From Pelobates cultripes (taxonomy: Eukaryota > Chordata > Amphibia > Anura > Pelobatidae), in contig OW240921.1 in the NCBI GenBank assembly GCA_933207985.1, positions 88,901,413-88,965,412 of the forward strand: DNA of 64,000 nucleotides, given 5' to 3'. The number at the start of each line of letters is the position of its first letter. Positions within the stretch are counted from its first letter, which is position 1. This document shows positions 11,788 to 24,057 of this stretch, piece by piece. Both the position numbers and the translations under genes were made by a program. The notes beneath the pieces are model-generated. The model was given only the letters and a program-made list of their open reading frames with translations. It was not told the origin of the DNA and searched no databases.

Positions 11788-11790
11788 AAC
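10501..11790 (-). repeat. Probable Penelope-like tail region
   Basis: A long A-rich stretch (10560-11000) leads to a GC-richer patch that holds a hammerhead-like relic at 11537-11585, and ends near a (TA)n run at 11757-11785. The layout matches other hammerhead-bearing tails in the window. No protein-coding remnant was recognised. Confidence 0.35.
11537..11585 (-). ncRNA. Degenerate hammerhead-like motif
   Basis: On the minus strand, GCCACTCCTACGAAACGCGT carries GAAA followed by the palindromic ACGCGT stem III and a short CCT/AGG closing pair. The upstream core is broken: the expected CTGATGA is replaced by CAGCAATGATTTTGAA. Likely inactive. Confidence 0.4.
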
Positions 11791-12960
11791 TTGACATAAG
11801 GATAGTTCTAATAGTTAATAAAAAAAAATAATAATTAGATAATATTTATAATATTTAGATGTTTTTATATACATTGCTAAACCAAAATATGAAAATATTT
11901 TCTTTTTATATTTGTAGATGCTCCTTTTGTAAATCTAAACTCAATGTAAATTCCAACCAAAAATAGGTCTAATATTTTCAAATTATTAATAGAACCCTCG
12001 ACAAACAAAGCAACATGTATACATCAGCATATACATTATACATTATTTCCCTGTGGGGTTTACTTTTGTGCATGACAGTCCTTTGAGTATTAAACAAAAC
12101 CTTAGAGTATTATCTTTCCAATCACCATGGCAATTAAAAAAAATAATAATATTTTTTTTCACTTCTTACCCCATATCATTACATGAAACTTGATTGTGGA
12201 ATGGAAATTGTACTTTAGGGACTTGTTCATGATTTGTACAGCAATATCACCTATATATAAGTTTGACATTGGTCAGGCATTCATTTTTCAAAACACACAG
12301 TAGGATATTCTTCTTTTTTTTAGCTAGATTGGACTTATTTCTGCTGCTCACTCTCAGATACTGCTTATTTAATGTATCTTATAATATCAAGTTTGTTATA
12401 TCTGGCGATGAGTTTTATCTGACAGTTTTCTTCCTATATTAATCGGAAAATCACAATTTTTGAATTGTATTTCTAACAAAAACATTATTATAGCAAAATA
12501 TACAACATATAATTATTATTATTTTTTTACTAGAAACAAGGAATAAAGTTATTGTGTCATTTAACAATTGTGTGATGACTGTACCATATATTTTATATCT
12601 ATTATATAAGAAGAAAGAAGTGATTCACATTGAAATTTCAAGGCAAAAGACATGATGAGAGCCACATTGCTTTGATAAAAGCATTATTTTAGAATAAAAA
12701 GGTAAGTTTCTTATTAATTGTGTTAATTTAGAGACAGCTACCTTTATTAGAAATAGTCTTTTGTGCTTTATCCAGGGGTCATTTCTAGGCAATAAATTAG
12801 GATTGCATTAAATGTAGCAATGCTCTCTGTGAATGCTGGCAACCTAATGTTAATTAATTTTAATTGTAATAATGATATCCTTTAAATATGTCAAGTCTTC
12901 GATCTAGAAAACAGTCAGCAACAATCGCAGGCTCATAACAATATGTACACTTTTTCTTTT
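11790..12960. other. No gene seen
   Basis: Very AT-rich sequence with many homopolymer runs. No coding frame, repeat family or RNA gene is recognised. Confidence 0.4.
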
Positions 12961-12980
12961 AGTTACTTACTTCAAACCCC

Positions 12981-13017
12981 TTTCACAAAGACCCTCTCAG
13001 GGGTCGAAACGTTGCGG
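12981..13017 (+). ncRNA. Hammerhead-like motif, plus strand
   Basis: CACAAAG is followed by a stem II hairpin (GACCC, loop, GGGGTC), then GAAA and ACGTTG. The stem and GAAA are intact, but the CTGATGA half of the core is replaced by CACAAAG, so it should not cleave. The following text (TTAAACACATTTGAAGATTC, then AAGTGCCTGGATCC) is probably a retroelement tail running to about 13165. Confidence 0.4.
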
Positions 13018-13169
13018 TTTCTCACTTGTCCCATTAAACACATTTGAAGATTCTTAAGTGCCTGGATCCTCTTTCTACCACTGATATCTACTCAATGTGG
13101 CTGGTGCTGGCCCTTGGTCCAGTTTAGCACCTGGATCTTCATGTGATTGGAGTGCGGTTAATTCTTTCT

Positions 13170-14624
13170 CTTTTTGCAAAAACGTTGGTTTGTAGGCACA
13201 TTACTAGCTGAGGGAGCTAGTATGATGGCAATCAAATATACATATTTTTTATTCTTTATCATCACTGCAAATCAAATGGTACAAATTACAACACTGTTAA
13301 TCTAATCATAAACAAATTTCAGGTGATCGTAATTATAGGAATAAACTGGAGAAGGTATAAAATGTCCTAGGGCAGTTAAATTGTGAAATTGATAGAGATT
13401 CAAGCCTATCATGTAGGTATATTTTCAAGTTATCTTACACATGACCATCAGACCAGAATTTACATTCTAAGTGAGGTGTTGTGTTGTAGACACAAAAAAT
13501 ACATTTATTGCTTTATTAGATGTTGGTAGGTTTACAGAGTTACGTATGGTTGTTTTATTACTCTTATAGTCACATATGTCGAAATGTGTTTATTAATTTT
13601 CTCCATATTAATCTAATTGAAGATTTAAGCTCAGTTTGTATAAATTGATTTATCATTGTATCATTTTTGATATTTCTTATGTTATCTGTTAATTGTAAAT
13701 GTTTCATCATTTACTTTAAGCAATATATATTTTTAAATAAAAAAATAATCGAAAAGCTGTTGGAATCTGCAATTCCAAAGCAATATACAGAACTGTACTT
13801 TACAAATTCAGGCCTCAAATATACATAGTTGAAAAATCTTGATAACAATGCTGCCTAAGCATCTTAAAATTAACCCTTACAATGAGATATATCTTTCATT
13901 TTGCGTACTTATAAGTATTTGCAGTGCTAATGATATGCTGAACAGAGTACATGCAGGTGGAAATTTATCAAGACAAAAACAGGTTATTTTCTCGAAAAAA
14001 GAGCTAAACAAGGAACAATCACCATGGAAACCAATAGAATGTCTCAACAGTTACTTCTTTGCACACAGAATAGCATCTGGTTTGCTTTGATAAACTTTTT
14101 TTTTTCAGGACTACAACTCCTTTGATGCTTTGCTACTGTTACAGCAGATAATGTAACATGGTCATCATAGTCATTCCTGCTGTTTTGACACCCCCTAGAT
14201 TGGTTGCTATCAGACCCCACGTATACTGAGATTCACCATATTTTTCTCCCTGACAAAACACTGGCTGGGCCGATTGTCTAAGGAACTCCAGAAACTGGTT
14301 AGAAAGCAATCATTTACATTCTCACATAACCCTGAACCTTACATAAAAGCATAATTTTCAGAAAAAAATACTATTGTGATATTTGCTAAAGCAACATTGA
14401 CAGAATGTAGATCATTCATATGATTAATGGCACAAGATCCTTGTTATAGCTGTAGATTCATGTTCTAACTATAGGAGTAGTGATCCCTCTCATTTAATTG
14501 ATAGTTATGTTACCCATCTTTCTTTGGGATACTATCCCAAAGTAGTTTCAGTATCACCATTCGAAAAGCTTTAACATACCTCCCAAAAATATCAAACTAT
14601 GGAAATAAGAAAGACATTCTATTT
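13170..14624. other. No gene seen
   Basis: AT-rich unique-looking sequence. The frame at 13839-14090 has no recognisable domain and I do not call it. Confidence 0.4.
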
Positions 14625-14628
14625 TTAA

Positions 14629-14700
14629 CCCCTTAAGGACACATGACATGTGTGACATGTCATGATTCCCTTTTATTCCAGAAGTTTGGTCCTTAAGGGG
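14629..14700 (-). mobile_element. 72-bp TTAA-flanked palindromic MITE, copy 2
   Basis: Flanked by TTAA at 14625-14628 and 14701-14704, with the same 12-bp terminal repeats and the same internal CATGACATGT palindrome as the copy at 5041, in opposite orientation. Identical length and almost identical text suggest recent spread. Confidence 0.85.
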
Positions 14701-14704
14701 TTAA

Positions 14705-16553
14705 AGACAACTCTTTCTTTGTTGTATTTGTGTTATAAAGTAGTTCTATAATATAAAAAATAATTTGTTTCAAGAATTTACATTCATTAGTGCTTATAGA
14801 TTTCAAGATATTACTTTGTTATTACTTATATTCTCACCCTATTTATATACAAATATTCTGTAAAATATCAAGTTACATATAATTTCTTTCGTCTGATTTA
14901 TGTTTTGACCATTTTTTGCAAAGCTGTTTTGGGATGTCCATCAGGTTGAAGTACAACCATTGTGTTAAATAATGACCTTATTGAATAGATGAAGGCCTAT
15001 CATATATACAGAAGTAACAAGACATCAAGTGATAAATAAATGACCTGAACCATTTGATCTAAACTTGCTGTTTGATCAGTAAGATAGTTTATTCCACTTA
15101 AAAGGCATTCATTAAAATGGCAGAAAATTCTAAATATATACCATTCTCTCCTCACACTAAAAGCACATTAGTTTCAAAATAGTACGTCCAATACAATTTT
15201 ACGCTAAATAACTGTATTTGATGGTTAGTCTTTGATGTTTTGTTTTGCTGATGATAGTGTGGTACACACTACAAATAATGAAAAACAATAATAATTATTT
15301 TTATGATAAATATCATTATTATTACAAGCGAGGTTCTGATACAGATGAATAGAAAATAGCTAATAGCTAACCTTTTTAATAGTATTCATAGGCATTTCTG
15401 CTTTTGAAATTACAAAACAGTATTTTAAATGCTTGAATGGCTTCCATATGGAATGCTTTTTGAAAGTTAGATTTCACTTTGTGAAACAATTCTTCCCATA
15501 AAAGATTTTCTATTATATAAAGTAGATTTTATGGAAATCAAAACAAAATAGGGTCAATGTTACAGTTATTAAAATAATTATAATGTTTAGAATATAAATT
15601 CCTTGATTCCATCTGCTTATATTTAATTACTTGTATATTTTTTTTACAAACATGTTGGGTTGTTCTTCAGTGCATGAAAAGCAGGTATTTGGAGATATAG
15701 GGGTTCTCTTAAAAAAAAATAAAAAATTAAATGTTTTTTTTTTATGTGTGTGTACCCCTCTCTAGCCTATAACCTAGAGTGGACCCCTGCCCTTCTGTTA
15801 GTTCCCCACTGTTTATATATATATTATGTTTGTGTGTATATAATATAAACACAATATATATGCATATATATAAGTATACATATTTTATTTTATTTATATA
15901 TTGTTATATCTATATATGACATACAAGGTCCAGGAAACTTGCTCATTCACTAAACAGCAATTTGAAGTCTCACAGAATGTAATAGTTTTATTTTAAAAAA
16001 CCTCACCAAGGCAAAAAATAATGGGGGTTTAGTTACAGTATATGATCATACATTGCATAACCCTGCCACAACGCCAATGTACCCCATTCTTGGTAGGTCC
16101 TGTTCTAGCAATCAAATGCCTACTAATTACTGTCACATATTATATATTGTGATAGCTCAGTGGGCTAATACATCATCAGTCAAATCTGTTCAACCATTGG
16201 GTTACAGGTTCAAATCCTGACAGGCCTTCATCCTTAGGAGGTAGATAAAAAATTTACAATTAAATAGTAATAGTAACAACCCCTGGATGTCAATAAGGTA
16301 ACATTCACAGGACATACTTGAAAACCAGAGAAATCTGAATGTACATTTCCTGGTGAAACTTTGTTATTATTATATATTTATATATAATATACATTATGTT
16401 TTTATATAATTAATGCAGTTTAACATGTATAACCACTCAGTAAGTCTGTTTTCATTTTCCAACTGAGATGCCAGGTCGCATTAACTCACTATTATTAAAT
16501 AAGTCTGTTCTAGCCATAATGTTCTAACCATAATGTTGTCTCTTTAAATCAAC
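14705..16553. other. AT-rich region upstream of the receptor gene
   Basis: No gene seen. It contains TATATA-rich patches near 15820-15910 and 16370-16400. Any distal non-coding exon or promoter of the olfactory receptor would lie here but cannot be identified by eye. Confidence 0.4.
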
Positions 16554-16569
16554 AGAACTTAATTGAATA

Positions 16570-17505
16570 ATGGACAGAGAAAACCATACCCAAACAAGAG
16601 AATTTATTTTTGTGGGATTTTCAGAGCTTCCTGAAATTCAACAATTATTATTTGCAGTATTGTTATGCACCTACCTAACCAGTGTCCTTGGAAACATATC
16701 TCTAATTCTCACTTATAAATTTAGCTTGGATCTTAACACCCCTATGTATTTTTATCTTGCCAACCTGTCCTTTCTAGAGGTATGTTATATTTCAACTACC
16801 GTTCCCAAAATGTTATCAGTTCTTCTAGCAGATCATAAATCGATCTCCTTTTATGAATGTGCCCTACAAATGTACTGTTTCATCCTACTGGGAGGTACAG
16901 AGTGCTACATGCTTGCCGCTATGGCATACGATCGCTATAATGCTATATGCCACCCACTTTTATATAGCAGCATAATGAATAAAAGAGTCTGTAGTCAGCT
17001 TATAGTGGGGTCATGGACAATTGGTGCTGGAAACTCTCTGATACACACGGTTCTCACATTTACTCTGTCCTTCTGTAATGAGAATACGATCAATCATTTC
17101 TTTTGTGATATTCCACCTCTCATGGAACTGGCATGTACAGACACTTGGATCAACGAGCTTGTTCTCCTTGTTGCGTGCGGTCTTGTTATTGTATGCTCGT
17201 TCCTGATAACCGCGCTTTCTTATGTACATATCATCTCAGCTGTTCTAAACATTCACTCTGTCTCAGGAAGAAAAAAAACATTTTCAACTTGTACCTCCCA
17301 CTTAATAGTTGTGTGCTTGTTTTACGGTTCCGCCATTTTTATGTATTTCCGACCAAAATCAAGTTACATGATGGATCATGACAGGCTAATATCAGCCATG
17401 TATGCAGTTATTACACCCCTGATGAACCCTTTTATATATAGCCTCAGGAACGTCAATGTCAAAGTAGCTATTAAGAAGATAGTGTATCGGATCATTATAA
17501 TTTAG
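16570..17505 (+). CDS. Olfactory receptor (class A GPCR), intact single exon
   Basis: A 311-residue frame without stops, the usual length of olfactory receptors, which bind odorants at the cilia of olfactory neurons and signal through G-olf. Landmarks: N-glycosylation site NHT at 5-7; GN at 41-42 in TM1; LNTPMYFYLANLSF at 55-68; conserved C97; MAYDRYNAICHPL at 118-130 (TM3/loop 2); C169, C179 and C189 in extracellular loop 2; SY at 217-218 in TM5; KTFSTCTSHL at 236-245 (TM6); PLMNPFIYSLRN at 283-294 (TM7). The LNTPMY and DRY forms fit class II (air-type) receptors, but the subfamily is not assigned. A pyrimidine-rich tract ending in AG at 16554-16555 could be the splice acceptor from an upstream non-coding exon. 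The ATG at 16570 gives the expected N-terminus. It stands alone in this window. Confidence 0.95.
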   Translation: MDRENHTQTREFIFVGFSELPEIQQLLFAVLLCTYLTSVLGNISLILTYKFSLDLNTPMYFYLANLSFLEVCYISTTVPKMLSVLLADHKSISFYECALQMYCFILLGGTECYMLAAMAYDRYNAICHPLLYSSIMNKRVCSQLIVGSWTIGAGNSLIHTVLTFTLSFCNENTINHFFCDIPPLMELACTDTWINELVLLVACGLVIVCSFLITALSYVHIISAVLNIHSVSGRKKTFSTCTSHLIVVCLFYGSAIFMYFRPKSSYMMDHDRLISAMYAVITPLMNPFIYSLRNVNVKVAIKKIVYRIIII

Positions 17506-18908
17506 ATGTACTAAGGGTAATATGCCACACTATCTGATCTTTTGGAGTAATGTTGTTTATCTTGGGAAACGCTAACCTATTCCACTGGTGAGACACATTC
17601 TCTCCTGTTACAGCTATCTATTGCGATGCCCTTTATTTTGTATTTTGTTGTCCAAGGTCAGAGAGAATTATGTCCAGGTAGATTAACTCCTCATAAATTT
17701 CTTTTTAATAGCAAGCCTATAAAATTCATTTAGTTCAGGCAGATGCATGAACAAAGATATTAGTCTTCTCCACAGAGAAACAATCTCCTCTTTTATTGCA
17801 TTTACTTCTAAACCACTGTATAATTAATTAATATGTTGATTTCACTTAATATTTAATGTTGCGTGTGACTGATGAAGACAGCGCAAACTGTTTAATGAGA
17901 GAGATATAAAGACGGATGTACTCTTTTTTGTGTGAATATTCTTCATAAGGAACAAAGTTTTTTCTTTGAAAGAAAAATATAGAGGTTCTAATGAAATACA
18001 ATTTGATTTCCTTTCTCTTGAATATCTGTGTGATCATTTACCATTATTTTCTTCTTTTGTACGTTGATTTTATAGTACAATCCAGTTAAAGAAACTGTGT
18101 ACTATAATACACACGAGAAAATAATGTATTATAAAAGTCTTTCTGCTGTGTAATAAAATCGATAAAGATGCATTATTAACCTGTTTTATTATTGGCTGCT
18201 TTTATATTATTTTTCTCTTTAATTATAATTTCACAAAGGCAGCTGAAATAGAGAAATCGAAGATGAACACAGCATTGTTCTACTCGTGAAAAGCAATTGT
18301 ATTTGGATTCTGACAGTGTTAAAGAAGAGCTGTCACCTGTGAGTTGGTGACAGTTCTGTTTTCAATCACTGATGTAAAAGCTACTGAATTATTTATTGTG
18401 GAGGGGAGTGTGAGGAAGGTAAGTATAAAAAGACTTACCAGGACAGGTTTTTTTTGCCCTGTATTCTTTCCAAGATGTCACATCAACAGATTACAAAAAT
18501 GTATATGACATGTCTGGACGTAACAATTTTAATAGTCTAGTGGATTTGAACTTTCACTATTCACAGGCTTATCAACAAAAGAAAATAATGCACCAAATTT
18601 AAAGTCAATTTTCTAGTTTGGTTAATGTGGCCTATATTTTAAAATTCATTTTGAATTTCCAGTGATTCTCACGTTAGTAAATAACACGGTCAGTATTTCA
18701 AAATATTCCCTTCGCCCTCTATTACTACTATGTTGATGTTTATCAGTGTGAGGACAATTACATGGCATCATCTGGATCCAGTCTTCATTTTGTTTTGTTT
18801 TTTAATAAATATTTTGGAAATTTGCAAGGATTTATGAGAAAGTTAAACAAAATTTGAAAACAAAGAGAGGGTTAAACAAGCATTGCCATTACACGAAACA
18901 GCCTTACA
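17506..18908. other. No gene seen downstream of the receptor
   Basis: AT-rich sequence; the 3' UTR of the receptor probably lies in its first part. A degenerate hammerhead-like motif sits at 17869. Confidence 0.4.
17869..17903 (+). ncRNA. Decayed hammerhead-like motif
   Basis: CTGATGA is exact, followed by a stem (GACAG, loop CGCAAA, CTGTT with one wobble). TAAT then stands where GAAA is required, so the motif is probably dead. Chance resemblance is possible for a motif this short. Confidence 0.3.
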
Positions 18909-18912
18909 TTAT

Positions 18913-19295
18913 AGTACCACTATAGGCACCCAGACCACTTCAGCTTAATGAAGTGGTCTGGGTGCCAGATCCATCTAGGATTAACCCTGCCTGCTGTAAA
19001 CATAGTAGTTTCAGAGAAACTGCTATGTTTACACTGAGGGTTAACCCAGGCTCTAGCGGCTGTCTCATTGACAGCCGCTAGAGGCGCTTTCGCGCATCTC
19101 ACTGTGATTTTCGCATTGAGAATGCTTTCCTATGGACTGACTGCACATTCAGCCGATGACGACCGAAGGAGGAGGAGAGTCCCCAACGATGAGGAAGCCC
19201 GGCGCAGGAGAAAGGTGAGTGTTTAACACCCTGCCTCCCCCTTCAGCCCGGCGCTATAGTGCCAGGAAAACAAGTTTATTTTTTATAGTGGTCCT
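18913..19295. mobile_element. Multi-hairpin TTAA-type DNA element
   Basis: The right end, reverse-complemented, reads AGGACCACTATA before TTAA (19296-19299). The left end reads AGTACCACTATAGG after TTAT, a decayed TTAA. Inside are three consecutive hairpins. The first has perfect 18-bp arms (18925-18942 with 18949-18966, loop GCTTAA). The second has 17-bp arms (18996-19012 with 19016-19032), extended outward by TTAACCCT/AGGGTTAA. The third has 12-bp arms (19053-19064 with 19070-19081). No protein frame is present. Confidence 0.7.
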
Positions 19296-19299
19296 TTAA

Positions 19300-20597
19300 T
19301 AATACCATTCCTTTCTCTTTTCTCTCCTTTCTTGTTCTTTCATCCTTCCTGACAATCTTTATTATGCTTTAAATGAATAAAGAAATACAGAGTGACAAGA
19401 GGATACCGTCGGTGGCAAAGTTAAAGTAAACAGAGGATAAAATGGCCTCATGGAAGGCCAATCTAGATATAGTAACGCAGATAAGGAAATCCAGTGGCCT
19501 CAGGACAATCGAGCCTCCTTTGGGTCGAGAGATGAAAAAAAAGGAGACTATATACATTGAAAGGTAGAAACCACAGGGTAATTTCAGGGATGAAACACTG
19601 AGTTATGACACCACAACTTGATGCCCTCCCAAAACCCCCACCTATCCCACCTCTATCTACAATATCAGTGTGAGGTATACTTGTCTAGACCTTAGATGTG
19701 AGGCTGGATGCAGTCTTCTAATCAGCTAGTAATTTACATCCCATCCCAGACACAGGATTAGCAGGGTTATCCACTCTTCTGAGAATTATGGATTATTCAT
19801 AGTGAATTGAAAAGTCCAAAGTGACCTGCATGAATACCTTCTACAAGTAAGCTGTGCTTCCAGTTTGGCCACTTTTGACTTAAATTTGAAATTCACTTTA
19901 AATGCTAAACAATTATTTAGCATTATTTTTTTATTTTTTTTATGGAGGGGAGGGGGCGTGCCAAACAGGACCCGCCCCGGTTGCCACATGCTCTAGGTAC
20001 GCTCTTGCTCCCAATTATTATTTTTTATTAATGTATAATTAATAAGTTAAGCAAAGAAATAATTCAATTACAAATAGCAATTGTATATCTAAACAACTCT
20101 TTAGTAGCGGATACAGAAAATGTTAAAAGGTATATTCATGGAAAGAGTTATGTTTTATATATCAGTTAATCCATCGAAGAAATATTAGGGGTAGTAGGGT
20201 TTACCTTCTTAGGGATAGTTTCCAATCTCTCACAATCATTCTAAAAGATTTGTAACTACTGTGGAGGAACAAATACAAATTTCAAATCAAACAGTATGTG
20301 TAATTTAACAAAATTTCACAAACAAATAATCTAGTAGTGTTTTAGGTGGAATGCAGATTCCCAAAATTGCAGCAGACTATAAGTACAGTGCATTAAATTG
20401 CATCACTAAACAGGCATCTGTGTATTAAATTGCATCCTGTATTAATATCCTGGTAAGTGCACAAAGTAATTATTTCTCCACAAATTCACTCAGTTAGTAC
20501 GAGCTTTTCAGGCGCTTGTACTCTGTGTGTGTGTATTTCCATATGATTGGACAGTGATCACCAAATATACCATTGCTCTATGCATTTCTATGATATA
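19300..20597. other. No gene seen
   Basis: Mixed sequence with a short GC-rich patch at 19945-19985 (GGGGGCGTGCC/GACCCGCCCC) that may be the end of an unidentified repeat. No coding feature recognised. Confidence 0.35.
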
Positions 20598-21453
20598 CAG
20601 ATGCAATCAAAATGATTTAAACTCCATTGAAAATCAGGTTTATTGTCAAAATGTATAGACTTTCAGCTGTTTGCAATTAATAAATCAAACAAAAGCAATT
20701 AAAATAGCTCAACACAACAAATGTTCCAAATGGTTGCCCCAAATTCAACTGAAAATGCAACTTCCTGTCAGGATTACAGTATGATCCAGCACGTAGAATT
20801 ATGTAACACAGAGGACTGATCGGTAACGTATACCGGACCTTAGAATGGCCGGACTAACGTACCAAAGAATAGTCAGGAATAGCCGAGGTCAAGGAACACA
20901 GAAAGAGACCCAGCGATAAGGAAAAGCCAGGAGTCATGGATGCCAGAAAACAGGGAAGTTAAAAACAATGCCAAAGTGAAATAACCAGAATTACCAGAAT
21001 CAATAACGCGCTCTCGGACAACCACTGGGCAAACCACGACAGGGCACTGAGCAGGATGAGAACTGGGCCTAACTACCCCTCCTCTAGATCTGATAGGCTG
21101 TAATCGGCCTTTGACCCTAAAGTCAGTTACCATGCTCCATTTGCATAATTGCTGCTTAGCACAAACCCTCCTGTGTATTTGGTTGCTGCTCGGCACAACT
21201 TTTCCTGTCTGAAGAGTAAATTCAATTAATCACATTTTTATAAGCGGATGAATACGTGACACTTCCCCAGTCTCAAAGTTATTCAACCCCCTGAATAGAA
21301 TGTTGTCTCAAGCACACATGATGCAACTAATCAAGGGCTTCATTAGTTGCACCAGGTGTGCTTGAGCTAGAAAACTTAAAATACCTAAAAGACTGTACAT
21401 TTGGACAATAAACCTGATTTTCAATGGGGGTTGAATCATTTTGATTACAACTG
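20598..21453. mobile_element. Tc1/mariner-type MITE interrupted by a solo LTR
   Basis: TA flanks (20596-20597 and 21454-21455) bound inverted termini of about 65 bases. The left starts CAGATGCAATCAAAATGATT and the right, reverse-complemented, starts CAGTTGTAATCAAAATGATT. Both continue with CCATTGAAAATCAGGTTTAT. Without the 496-bp LTR and its extra CTTCC the element would be about 355 bases. No transposase is present. Confidence 0.8.
20766..21261. mobile_element. Solo LTR, 496 bp, inside the mariner MITE
   Basis: It starts TGTCAGGATTACAG and ends AATACGTGACA, with TGTCA/TGACA inverted ends. A perfect 5-bp duplication, CTTCC, lies at 20761-20765 and 21262-21266. TG...CA ends plus a 5-bp duplication fit a Gypsy-type or endogenous-retrovirus LTR left by recombination between two LTRs. 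No internal coding region remains. Orientation is uncertain. Confidence 0.8.
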
Positions 21454-21455
21454 TA

Positions 21456-22615
21456 AATATAGGCTAAAACGTATATCTTTATCTCCTCTGCCTATGTCCT
21501 GATAACCTGTGTATACATTTTTATGGAGATATTAATTACCTAATCTGTGCCTAAATAAAATATTAATAAAAAAAAATAAATAAAAAATGAAATACTGTGG
21601 AAATAAATATATATGAAAAGAATGTATTATACCTCTGTGTTAACGCATTTAAAAATGCCTTTAAAGTATTTTAAAGGCTTTATCACCAAAATATACCTTC
21701 TTACAGACAGAATTAGGCAAATTTGTTCCCATAAGCAAAGCACAAAGATAAATATGCTCAAACTGACTATACTGAATTCAAAATGTAGAGCTCATACAAG
21801 TGCAATTCCTCAACACTCTGTGCTTTAACCAGCCTGCCGACGCATCATAAGTGACACCGACATCACTGGCAAGTCCTGTACTTTCCTGTCTGTCCCACAT
21901 TCATGTTAGGAGCTATGGTAAGATAACTAACGTGATTATCTGGAATTTATTGCCAATCACATTGCTACATTCTTTCCTCATTGTAGACTGAAGTATCACA
22001 CCTAACATCTAGACACCTGGCATCACTGAATAGATCTCCACAGCCTCACAGACTTAGAACAGAGATACAAATCTTTTTTCTTTTTTTTTGGTTAGTGAAA
22101 CCATGTTACAGTGGCAACTGGAAAATAAACAGCACACTAAAAAAGAGGAGCTGGAACTGGTGGTATAAATCTGTTAAGGTAGGATGGGGGTTGCCAAAAA
22201 ATGTACAAAGTCAAACTAAAGTTCTAACTCCCAGATGCCTGAAGGTATATTATTAGCTGTCTGTGTTACTGCGCTATTTTTAAGGTCAGAATGTAGAATA
22301 CAAATCAGCTACAAACTTACAAAGGCACATTAGACAATTCACTTGCAGGACACCCACAGTTCAGGGACAGGTTTGTTTCATAAACGCAGGGTTAGTCATT
22401 AAAGTCTGAATGTCCCTGTTCTGAACTGTTCAAAGCCATCTAGTACTGTATGGGGCCATTTCCACTCCAAAACATGTACATTGTTCCCACTATTTAACAA
22501 TTAGCTGATATTGCACTGAAGACTCCGAATGAGCCTGAATCTGGTCCCGAACTTCAGGTGGATTTGTGTGCAGGTAGTGGTTACTGTGTAGTGTGACCAA
22601 CCTTCTTTACCAACC
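21456..22615. other. No gene seen
   Basis: AT-rich at the left, more balanced at the right. The frame at 21613-21828 has no recognisable features. Confidence 0.4.
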
Positions 22616-23460
22616 ATTCTCCCCCCAATAAAACCTGAGACATATTTGTGGTATAAAAACAGGCCACAGCTTTATTTATAAATTAACAAATATACATTCA
22701 ACCAATAAATAACATTTACTAACACTATCAACATGATATATATAGTTAAACCGCAGACTCGTCCTTGCCAAACCATTCCATCACCAACTACGAGTACTCC
22801 TGGGTGCCTGCCCTCCCCCTCGTCCTAGCACTACTTGGCCTCTAACTTGGCCTTAACTTACTACCATGCCAACTACTGGCCGGCCTTTGGCTCAGTGGGC
22901 ACGTCCAAATGTCCAACATTTACCAGAGGTTAGGGGAGGGATCAGCCTCAACCTTCCTTCTTCTCCCTGTACTCTTGCTCCAACCAGGATTGACAAGGAC
23001 CATACCCACCAGCTGCGACAAGAAAAAGAGTTAGCAACATGTAGCAAACAGCAACAAGGGAGGGAGAGTGGGACGCTGTTACCAAGACGTAATTTTAAGA
23101 TGGCTGAAGTTAGGAGGCAAAATGCCTGCCTATTTATATAGTCCAGCCCCTTATTCCTTTCTTTTACCACTCCCCCATATTACACTTACACTTCACCACA
23201 CCCACACATGCCTCTTATCCGGCTAGCTTTCAGCTTGCCTCCTCAGGATCTGAATGCTGCTAAATGGCTAACATCTGGACCTGGATTGTTAACATGCAGG
23301 CCAAGATTTAAAAAAATCCAAGCTTTTTACTTTTACTGGCAGGGTTATCTCAAGAGACGCGGGACTTGCTTGTCAGTACAATTAATTGGCTTCAAGCCAG
23401 CCAATCAGAGCACTCTAATGAGAATTCAGTATGTGGGAAAGCCTTTGTAATAGCTTATCC
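22616..23460 (-). repeat. Unclassified GC-moderate repeat-like segment
   Basis: Composition changes abruptly from the AT-rich flank. On the minus strand an AATAAA sits before GCTGTGGCCTG near 22670, so this could be the 3' part of a minus-strand retroelement. The overlapping opposite-strand frames at 22866-23170 show no domain. I cannot place it in a family. Confidence 0.25.
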
Positions 23461-23679
23461 CGCATTCATTCGGCAATGAGTCCTCACGGGACAAAGATAA
23501 TTCTGTTTGCTTGTGTCAGTTTTTTTGCAAATCAGGTTGTTTTTTGTTTTCAGTAGTTGCATTACATTATTATAGATATTAACTTTTATTTTGATAATGT
23601 TTATTTTAGGAAGTGTTTTGAAGCACATTGTCTTATACACGTAATAAGCAAAAAAACATGAAAGGTTTAAACAGAAAGT

Positions 23680-24057
23680 CAGGGCCGGACTGGCCCACCG
23701 GGATACCGGGAAATTTCCCGGTGGGCCGCGGCACCTGGGGCCGGTCTGTCAGCCCTGATCCCAGCACTGTGATCCCAGCCGGCCATGTGTGAGCTGTGCG
23801 GCCGCAGAGAGCCCCATGGGAGCAGGGGAGCCAGGCGGCCGGCACAGCTCCACATGGCCGGCAGGATAAGAAAAATAAAAATAAATTTGCGGCGGGGCGG
23901 GGTTTACATGTGGCGGGGGCGGGGCTTGCGTGCGGCGGGGCGGAGCTTAGCGTGTGGCGGGGGCCTGGCTGACTGCAGCATGGGAAGCAGGAAGGAGTTC
24001 CTGCTTCCCCAACAACCAGCCTCCAGGAGCTCCAAGCAGGAGGTAAGAAGCCAGTCA
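23680..24057 (+). mobile_element. hAT-like GC-rich left end
   Basis: It starts CAGGGCCGGACTGG, the same opening as the element at 7058. A GC-rich palindrome follows, with arms GGCCCACCGGGA and TCCCGGTGGGCC, then repeated GGCGGGGCGGGG-type text. It runs straight into the minisatellite at 24058. The right terminus was not found, so the full extent is unknown. Confidence 0.45.

Noticed and set aside
13839..14090. 83-residue frame
   Set aside because: No homology-like motif, ordinary AT-rich surroundings and no splice or repeat context.
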